Source of the DNA: Chloracidobacterium sp. UBA3360 | Lineage (GTDB): Bacteria > Acidobacteriota > Blastocatellia > Pyrinomonadales > Pyrinomonadaceae | DNA: 27,166 nucleotides | NCBI GenBank assembly: GCA_002360555.1 | Contig: DEQS01000096.1 | Coordinates: 1 to 27,166 of the forward strand | Direction: 5' to 3' | The notes under the pieces: model-generated | Told to the model about the DNA's origin: nothing | Seen by the model: the letters and a program-made list of their open reading frames with translations, nothing else | Database searches by the model: none | Position numbers and translations under genes: made by a program | Shown here: positions 22,611 to 27,166 of the stretch, piece after piece | How positions within the stretch are numbered: the first letter of the stretch is position 1 | How the letters are laid out: the number at the start of each line of letters is the position of its first letter

Positions 22611-22645
22611 AGGCCGGAATTTATTTTCGGGCCTTTTCGTTTTTA
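22611..22645 (+). terminator. rho-independent terminator after the A-type Fe-S gene
   Basis: AGGCCGGAA and TTCGGGCCT form a 9-position stem with one mismatch around TTTATT, followed by TTTTCGTTTTT. Confidence 0.75.
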
Positions 22646-22910
22646 AATGGAACCCGCTCCCGATTGAGTGTGTCTTGTCTTATCACAGGACAACTTAAGG
22701 TGCTTAGGCGGAAGAGTAGTGGGGCGGCGGGGCCTTTTCTATCGAAAGATAGGAAAGGCTCCAACACACCTCGTTCGATTGCCGGCAACCCGTTTTCCGC
22801 TCTCGCCATCTCAATCTCCGCCTCCCGAGCCATAACAAAGTCGATGCGATTGCATTTCTTTTGCTTATAGGTCATAATGTCCTTAGTTAGTTTTCACTAG
22901 CGTTAAAACA
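22646..22910. other. intergenic segment with GAAA-loop hairpin and two opposed short ORFs
   Basis: No clear gene. A 13-position stem with a GAAA tetraloop lies at 22731-22760 (CCTTTTCTATC / GATAGGAAAGG plus flanking G-C and G-T pairs). A minus-strand ORF (22621-22875, 84 codons) has AAGGA 4 nt before its ATG, but it ends within the terminator of the A-type Fe-S gene. A plus-strand ORF covers 22664-22870. Neither resembles a family I know. The segment may be a small RNA, a remnant of a mobile element, or a small gene. Confidence 0.4.
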
Positions 22911-23051
22911 AGGGACACATTTTGAATAGTTAGCAAGATCAGAATTTCTGATTTACTGGGATTCTTCGTGTGTTGGAGGTTTTTATTAATAGGTGAGTAA
23001 ATCACCGCCCTCCTCAGGTTCCCTGCCTCATTAGATTTCTGGAGTTACAGT
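22911..23051 (+). promoter_or_regulatory. possible structured 5' leader of the NlpC/P60 gene
   Basis: Nested complementary blocks suggest a branched RNA: AGGGA (22911-22915) with TCCCT (23020-23024) closing, ATCAGAA/TTCTGAT (22938-22952, one central T), GGAGG (22975-22979) with CCTCC (23009-23013), and GGTGA (22992-22996) with TCACC (23002-23006). The ribosome-binding site GGAG (23041-23044) lies just after. The fold is drawn by eye. Cell-wall hydrolase genes are controlled by c-di-AMP riboswitches in other bacteria, but I could not match that consensus. Confidence 0.35.
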
Positions 23052-23744
23052 TTGAAAGATTTAAAAAAGATATTTGTTCTGTCGTCATGTGTTCTATTGG
23101 TTACGGTATGCTTTACCGTCGCCGCTTCGGCTCAAGGCCGCGACCGGATCGTTAAATCGACCGGCAGCCAGCCTACTAATATGCCGACGGCTCAACCAAA
23201 ACCGCAGCCCGCCTCACGTCCAACACTTACAAATGATGTTAGGGTAGTCCGCCAAGACCAGGCTTGGGAGCCGCTCGTTACAAATACAGCGTCATCCAAA
23301 GCAGTCAATGCACCTCGTGGACTCTTGACCGCCGGCCGCACAGTTTACGGCATGGCAACCAGCGAGAGACTCGACAGGGCGATCAAAAACCGTTACGGGC
23401 TTCCATACCGCTATGGCTCAACGGGACCAAATTCATATGACTGCTCAGGCTTTGTCTGGAGCTCATTTCAAGAAGCCGGTATCTTTTTCACGCGTTCAAG
23501 TGCTCGCTCATTATGGGCACAGTCAGAGCCGGTTTATGGCGATGACCGTTTCAAATTTGGCACGCTTGTCTTTTTTAACAACCTCGGCCACATGGGCATC
23601 GTCGCTGACGAGAACGGGTTTTATCAGGCATCGTCGAGCAAAGGCATCACCTACTCGCCTTTTGCAGGTTACTGGGCAAGCCGCATCGTCGGCTACCGCA
23701 GGCTAAAACCGGAAAGCGGTGCAATGCCGGAAGACAATCAGTAA
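23052..23744 (+). CDS. Secreted NlpC/P60 family cell-wall hydrolase
   Basis: A 230-residue exported peptidase that probably cleaves peptidoglycan stem peptides. Residues 1-27 form a signal peptide ending in ASA (KKIFVLSSCVLLVTVCFT), followed by a Pro/Gln-rich linker (about 40-60) and the NlpC/P60 domain (about 97-220). The catalytic Cys lies in NSYDCSGFVW (about 132), the His in NLGHMGIV, and GTLVFF fits the family. A TTG at 23052 with GGAG 7 nt upstream is the start, because it gives the intact signal peptide and no ATG lies nearby. A strong terminator follows. A structured leader may precede it. Confidence 0.9.
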   Translation: MKDLKKIFVLSSCVLLVTVCFTVAASAQGRDRIVKSTGSQPTNMPTAQPKPQPASRPTLTNDVRVVRQDQAWEPLVTNTASSKAVNAPRGLLTAGRTVYGMATSERLDRAIKNRYGLPYRYGSTGPNSYDCSGFVWSSFQEAGIFFTRSSARSLWAQSEPVYGDDRFKFGTLVFFNNLGHMGIVADENGFYQASSSKGITYSPFAGYWASRIVGYRRLKPESGAMPEDNQ

Positions 23745-23762
23745 TAGTTTATTTTGAATAAC

Positions 23763-23798
23763 AAAAAGCCCGGCGTTCGAAAGAACACCGGGCTTTTC
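23763..23798. terminator. bidirectional rho-independent terminator
   Basis: AAAGCCCGG and CCGGGCTTT plus inner GTTC/GAAC pairs enclose a GAAA tetraloop (one C-A mismatch), with A and T runs on either side. It lies between the convergent NlpC/P60 and MM0924-like genes. Confidence 0.9.
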
Positions 23799-23816
23799 TA
23801 ATTGTCGTAAAAATAT

Positions 23817-24026
23817 TTAGCTTACAAAACCCGGCCGCGTCGGATGGTCTTTGATCTCATAAACGACCGCGATCTGGCCGATCGCTACATAAGCGACTTT
23901 CTCTTCCTCATCCCGCAGATAAAGCACGCCGCTTTTTACATCGACCACATCGCCGCGAAACGACGCATTTGTGCCGCACGAAACATCGATCTTTTTACCA
24001 AGCAATTGTTTTAGTAACTCTTCCAT
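23817..24026 (-). CDS. MM0924-like small beta-barrel protein
   Basis: A 69-residue protein, MEELLKQLLGKKIDVSCGT..., with alternating strands (RGDVVDVKSGVLYLRD, KVAYVAIGQIAVVYEI) as in Sm-like or KOW-like small barrels. It resembles the uncharacterised MM0924 family in length and pattern; that is from memory. It begins 12 bp after the biotin carboxylase stop and is the last gene of the greA operon. No biotin-attachment MKM motif is present, so it is not the missing biotin carrier. Function unknown. Confidence 0.75.
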   Translation of the reverse strand: MEELLKQLLGKKIDVSCGTNASFRGDVVDVKSGVLYLRDEEEKVAYVAIGQIAVVYEIKDHPTRPGFVS

Positions 24027-24038
24027 ATCTCGATAGTA

Positions 24039-25553
24039 TCAAAAGCGGCTGTTCATTGCCGCCATTCTTCCTGTTAAGGCCCATTTGCTCGTCTTAGTTT
24101 CGCCGCTCGCCGCAGCAACGGAGACGGACTTCTGTTTCTGCTTGTACGCAAGTGCCGCCGCGATCGCCGCCTTATCACGCGTAGCCTCATCCGGCTCGAC
24201 GGCTTTTTTGCGTTCGTTAAAGCCGGTGATAAAACCTGTGTCGAGGTTGCCCTCAATAAAAACGGCATCATTCATCACCTCGCGGAAAAACGCCAGCGTC
24301 GTCTTAATACCGCCGACCTCGTATTCCGCCAGTGCCCGCCGCATCCGTTCGATCGCCTCGGGCCGGTCTTTGCCGTAAACAGCGAGTTTCGAGATCATCG
24401 GATCGTAATGGATCGACACCTCGCAGCCCTCATAAACGCCGCCGTCATCGCGAACGCCCGGACCCTGCGGCAACCGAAGACGCGTGATCGTGCCGGGGCT
24501 AGGCATAAAATTGGCGTCCGGATCCTCGGCATAAACGCGGCACTCGATAGCGTGGCCTGTGATCTCGATTTCGTCCTGCGTGAACGATAGCTTTTCGCCC
24601 CAAGCAACATTGATCTGTTCACGAACCAGGTCGATGCCCGTGACAAGCTCTGTCACCGGATGCTCGACCTGCAACCGTGTGTTCATTTCAAGAAAATAAA
24701 ATGATTTATCAAGATCCGAAACGAGAAACTCGACCGTTCCGGCACCGACATAATTTACGGCTTTAGCGACCTTAACGGCACATTCGCCCATTTCCTTTCT
24801 AAGCTCCGCCGAATTGATCGGCGACGGAGCTTCTTCAATAACTTTCTGATGCCGACGCTGTATCGAACATTCGCGTTCGCCCAGATAAACGTGATTGCCG
24901 TGCGTATCCGAAAAAACCTGTATCTCGATATGACGCGGGCGGACGACTGCCTTTTCGACATAAACGGCGTCATCGCCAAATCCGGCAAGTGCTTCGGACT
25001 GTGCACCCTCGAGAGCAGATTTGAGTTCGGATTCCTCAAAAACCAGCCGCATTCCCTTGCCGCCGCCTCCGGCCGACGCCTTTAGCATCACCGGATAACC
25101 GATCTCGTCGGCAGTAGATTTGGCCTCTTCAAAAGAACACAGCGGTTCGGTCGTGCCCGGAACGATCGGCACGCCCGCCTCGATCGCGATCTTACGGGCC
25201 GACATCTTCCCGCCCAAACCTTCCATCGCTTCGGGCGGCGGGCCGATAAATGTAATGCCCGCTTTAGTTACCTCGCGGACAAACTCGGCGTTCTCCGACA
25301 AAAATCCATACCCCGGATGTATCGCCTCGGCACCCGAAGCCTTTGCGACCTCGATGATCTTTTCCCACCGAAGATAGCTCTCAGCCGACGGCGGCGGGCC
25401 AATGTGATAAGACTCGTCCGCCATGCGAACGTGCAATGCAGCCCTATCCGCATCGGAATAAACCGCGACCGTGCCGATCTTCATCTCGCGGCAAGCCCTA
25501 ATTACACGACACGCGATTTCGCCCCTGTTAGCTATGAGGATCTTCTTAAACAT
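24039..25553 (-). CDS. accC: Biotin carboxylase (acetyl/acyl-CoA carboxylase subunit)
   Basis: ATP-grasp enzyme that carboxylates biotin in acetyl- or propionyl-CoA carboxylase. Residues 1-445 match AccC: KILIANRGEIACRVIRAC, HPGYGFLSEN (79-88), ATP-binding Lys116 and Lys158, the glycine loop GGGGKG (162-167), and the active-site stretch EMNTRLQVEHPVTE (289-302). It is 504 residues long, about 55 more than E. coli AccC; the extra C-terminus ends SKWALTGRMAAMNSR, as in biotin carboxylases of acyl-CoA (propionyl-type) carboxylases that use a separate biotin carrier. No carrier or carboxyltransferase gene lies in the window. Its ATG directly follows the stop of the upstream small gene (zero spacing). 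The choice between acetyl- and propionyl-CoA carboxylase is open. Confidence 0.93.
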   Translation of the reverse strand: MFKKILIANRGEIACRVIRACREMKIGTVAVYSDADRAALHVRMADESYHIGPPPSAESYLRWEKIIEVAKASGAEAIHPGYGFLSENAEFVREVTKAGITFIGPPPEAMEGLGGKMSARKIAIEAGVPIVPGTTEPLCSFEEAKSTADEIGYPVMLKASAGGGGKGMRLVFEESELKSALEGAQSEALAGFGDDAVYVEKAVVRPRHIEIQVFSDTHGNHVYLGERECSIQRRHQKVIEEAPSPINSAELRKEMGECAVKVAKAVNYVGAGTVEFLVSDLDKSFYFLEMNTRLQVEHPVTELVTGIDLVREQINVAWGEKLSFTQDEIEITGHAIECRVYAEDPDANFMPSPGTITRLRLPQGPGVRDDGGVYEGCEVSIHYDPMISKLAVYGKDRPEAIERMRRALAEYEVGGIKTTLAFFREVMNDAVFIEGNLDTGFITGFNERKKAVEPDEATRDKAAIAAALAYKQKQKSVSVAAASGETKTSKWALTGRMAAMNSRF

Positions 25554-25841
25554 CTATTCCACTATTGAATTGTACTGATTCTTAGGATCGAACCGAATAC
25601 CGACCTTGGCTCCGGGCACATATTCACCGGCTCTTTGTTTTTGCTCATCGGTTAGTGCATCCGCTGATTCAAAATCAACGCCATTTAGCGTATACACAAA
25701 AACAACCAGTTCCTGACCATCGCCATCGATCTTGGTATCAATGATCGTGCCGTCCGTGATGCGGCCGTTTTCCAACAGGAAACGCCGCCGGGCACCCGGA
25801 TCAAAAGGCTTTCTGCCAAGTATCTTGTCAACGATTCCCAT
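25554..25841 (-). CDS. small DUF3592-like protein
   Basis: A 95-residue soluble protein. ENGRITDGTIIDTKIDGDGQ, VFVYTLNGVDFES and VPGAKVGIRFDPKNQYNSIVE recall the beta-rich extracytoplasmic part of DUF3592-type proteins (the V-x-YDP-N-S pattern), but without membrane segments. The gene begins 3 bp after the PGPGW-like gene and its stop touches the accC ATG. Function unknown. Confidence 0.7.
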   Translation of the reverse strand: MGIVDKILGRKPFDPGARRRFLLENGRITDGTIIDTKIDGDGQELVVFVYTLNGVDFESADALTDEQKQRAGEYVPGAKVGIRFDPKNQYNSIVE

Positions 25842-25844
25842 TAT

Positions 25845-26273
25845 CTAATCCAGTTCGAGCGGCGGTTTGTCGTATTTTGCTCTGAGTTTGTTTATAGCCG
25901 ACAGCACCGATGGGCGTTTGATAATTCTCGCCTCGAGCGGCCGCTTGCCCGGAACATCAAGAAAGATGAGCCCAAGCAAGATCGTCAATATACCCTGACC
26001 AGGTACACCCGGCAACGACAATACAATGCCCAATGCTATCAACAACACACCCGCTATGTTTTTAGCAATGACCGCTCCCCATCTGACGATAAAAGGACTG
26101 TCGGGCAAAAAGTCTCGCTGATGGTCGGCGGCAAAATAGCGCGGCGGTATCTTGACCATCACAAGAGCAAGAGCCCCAAAGCTGATAGCGAGCGAGCCGA
26201 GAAAAAGGCCAACCGTAATGCCGATACCACTCCAAGTGAGCGATTCCCAAAATGTTGTCAAACGTTCGATCAT
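25845..26273 (-). CDS. PGPGW-like small membrane protein
   Basis: A 142-residue membrane protein with TM segments near residues 18-42 and 75-110. LPGVPGQGILTILLGLIFLD is like the PGPGW signature, followed by a basic C-terminal helix (GKRPLEARIIKRPSVLSAINKLRAKYDK). The frame opens at 26369 but the ATG at 26273 overlaps the stop of the upstream gene by 4 bp (ATGA), a typical coupled start. Function unknown. Confidence 0.82.
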   Translation of the reverse strand: MIERLTTFWESLTWSGIGITVGLFLGSLAISFGALALVMVKIPPRYFAADHQRDFLPDSPFIVRWGAVIAKNIAGVLLIALGIVLSLPGVPGQGILTILLGLIFLDVPGKRPLEARIIKRPSVLSAINKLRAKYDKPPLELD

Positions 26274-26920
26274 TCCGCAGGACTCACTTCGTCCATCGCC
26301 CGCAGCTCGCGGCGAATATAGACCATTCGCTGAACCAGCGTCCACATTGACCCGATCGCGAGCACCCACAGCACCTGCGGCATTCGGTTGGCGAGGAAAT
26401 GTTCAGAATGCCAATTCCAGGTTGAAAGAGCTCCAATAATAAACAGCACAACGCGTTCAGGCCGCTGGAGAAAACCAACGTTTGCCTTAACGCCGAGCCC
26501 CTCGCTGCGGGCGGTCGTATAGCTCACTAAAACCGACGCGATCATTCCGGCGCCCGCAAGAAATACGTTAAGCGTCGAGTGAAACTCGGTCAGCCGGGCA
26601 TAAAAGATCATGATGCCCATAAACGAGCCCATGTCGGACAGACGGTCGAGCGTCGAATCGAGAAAGCTGCCGTACTTGGTAACGCGGCCCGAGAGTCTTG
26701 CGACCCCACCGTCGAGCATGTCAAAAAGGTTTGCAAAGATCAGTACGATGCCGGCCCAGAAAAATTCGCCAAAGCCAAACAATACGCCGCAGCCGAGATT
26801 GATCGTCACGCCGATCAGTGTCAGCACATTTGGCGGGATGCCGGCGGACGCTAATCCCCGCACCATCGCATTGATGATGCTCATCGCCCCGCGTCCTATG
26901 TTTGCACCTATTCCTAACAT
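26270..26920 (-). CDS. CDP-alcohol phosphatidyltransferase family protein
   Basis: A 216-residue integral membrane enzyme that transfers a phosphatidyl group from CDP-diacylglycerol (or a related CDP-alcohol) in phospholipid synthesis. The signature D-x2-DG-x2-AR-x8-G-x3-D-x3-D is visible as DMLDGGVARLSG, then G and DSTLD near residues 67-95. Several TM segments surround it. It lies 3 bp after greA and overlaps the next gene by 4 bp. The product (phosphatidylglycerophosphate, phosphatidylinositol or other) cannot be told; a link to PgsA is possible. Confidence 0.93.
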   Translation of the reverse strand: MLGIGANIGRGAMSIINAMVRGLASAGIPPNVLTLIGVTINLGCGVLFGFGEFFWAGIVLIFANLFDMLDGGVARLSGRVTKYGSFLDSTLDRLSDMGSFMGIMIFYARLTEFHSTLNVFLAGAGMIASVLVSYTTARSEGLGVKANVGFLQRPERVVLFIIGALSTWNWHSEHFLANRMPQVLWVLAIGSMWTLVQRMVYIRRELRAMDEVSPAE

Positions 26921-26923
26921 TGC

Positions 26924-27166
26924 TTAGTCAGCTTTTTCGTGAATGGTCGTTAACCGGCTGATCTCAAAATTACGCCAGCCGTTCGGCGTTTTGACCTTGA
27001 TCTCATCGCCCTCTTGTTTGCCCATCAACGCCTGGCCGATCGGCGAAACGGTCGAGATCAGCCCGTTGTCGGGATCGCTCTCTTCGGATGTGACGAGACG
27101 GTATTTTATCTTTTCTTCTTTCTCAAGGTCATATAAAACTACGTTAGAGCCATATGCGACGCGGTC
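26924..27166 (-). CDS. greA: Transcription elongation factor GreA/GreB (partial, 5' end missing)
   Basis: The last 80 residues of a Gre factor, which stimulates transcript cleavage in backtracked RNA polymerase. They cover the FKBP-like C-terminal domain: VAYGSNVVLYDLEKEEKIKY, LVTSEESDPDNGLISTVSPI and GQALMGKQEGDEIKVKTP. The coiled-coil N-terminus lies outside the window. SPIGQALMGK fits the GreA form. It is the first visible gene of the minus-strand operon down to 23817. Confidence 0.93.
   Translation of the reverse strand, partial: DRVAYGSNVVLYDLEKEEKIKYRLVTSEESDPDNGLISTVSPIGQALMGKQEGDEIKVKTPNGWRNFEISRLTTIHEKAD

Noticed and set aside
22911..23051. c-di-AMP (ydaO/yuaA) riboswitch
   Set aside because: The gene context fits, but the conserved blocks of that class could not be matched by eye, so only a generic structured leader is reported.
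26274..26369. Upstream extension of the PGPGW-like gene
   Set aside because: It lies inside the CDP-alcohol transferase gene in another frame; the ATGA overlap at 26270-26273 is the natural start.

Overview
The window looks like a chromosomal segment of an Acidobacteriota-type bacterium, most likely Blastocatellia/Pyrinomonadaceae-like. This is inference from the gene families (ACT-domain malic enzyme, long HflX, YpdA-type reductase, aspartyl-protease/beta-lactamase fusion, MM0924-like small protein), moderate GC content and many short palindromic dispersed repeats. No database search was possible. No tRNA, rRNA, CRISPR array, phage or transposase gene was seen.

Layout, left to right. (1) 1-4970: a truncated TIG/beta-propeller gene (minus) diverges from pilT; then come rpsA (ribosomal protein S1 with unusual acidic tails) and an HU/IHF-family gene, an order also found in E. 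coli (rpsA-ihfB). A HIT-family nucleotide hydrolase follows at 4 bp. (2) 5552-10163, minus: an operon of hflX, a PgpH-like 7TM-HD phosphodiesterase and a small four-TM protein. hflX seems to lack any standard start codon: family-conserved coding continues 42 codons upstream of its first ATG to an ATC next to a strong Shine-Dalgarno. (3) 10335-12509, plus: ACT-domain malic enzyme and a hemolysin III/PAQR protein. (4) 12491-15075, minus: a two-component pair, kinase then OmpR-type regulator. (5) 15223-18700, plus: a secreted aspartyl protease/NTF2-like/serine hydrolase fusion and a secreted LolA-like protein. (6) 18763-21040, minus: ygfZ, a small helical protein and a ypdA-like flavoprotein. (7) 21090-23744, plus: mrp (Fe-S carrier), an A-type Fe-S protein and a secreted NlpC/P60 hydrolase behind a possibly structured leader. 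(8) 23817-27166, minus: a tightly packed operon of greA (partial), a CDP-alcohol phosphatidyltransferase, a PGPGW-like membrane protein, a small DUF3592-like protein, a biotin carboxylase and an MM0924-like protein.

Functional themes are Fe-S cluster biogenesis (ygfZ, mrp and the A-type carrier lie together), translation (rpsA, hflX), envelope and lipid metabolism (CDP-alcohol transferase, biotin carboxylase, NlpC/P60) and c-di-AMP-type signalling.

The most unusual aspect is the repeat content. At least five families of short palindromic or inverted repeats are scattered through the window. Most are intergenic, but three copies lie in frame inside genes: an internal loop and the C-terminus of the ypdA-like protein, and an internal segment of ygfZ. 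This resembles the palindromic elements known to insert in Rickettsia proteins.
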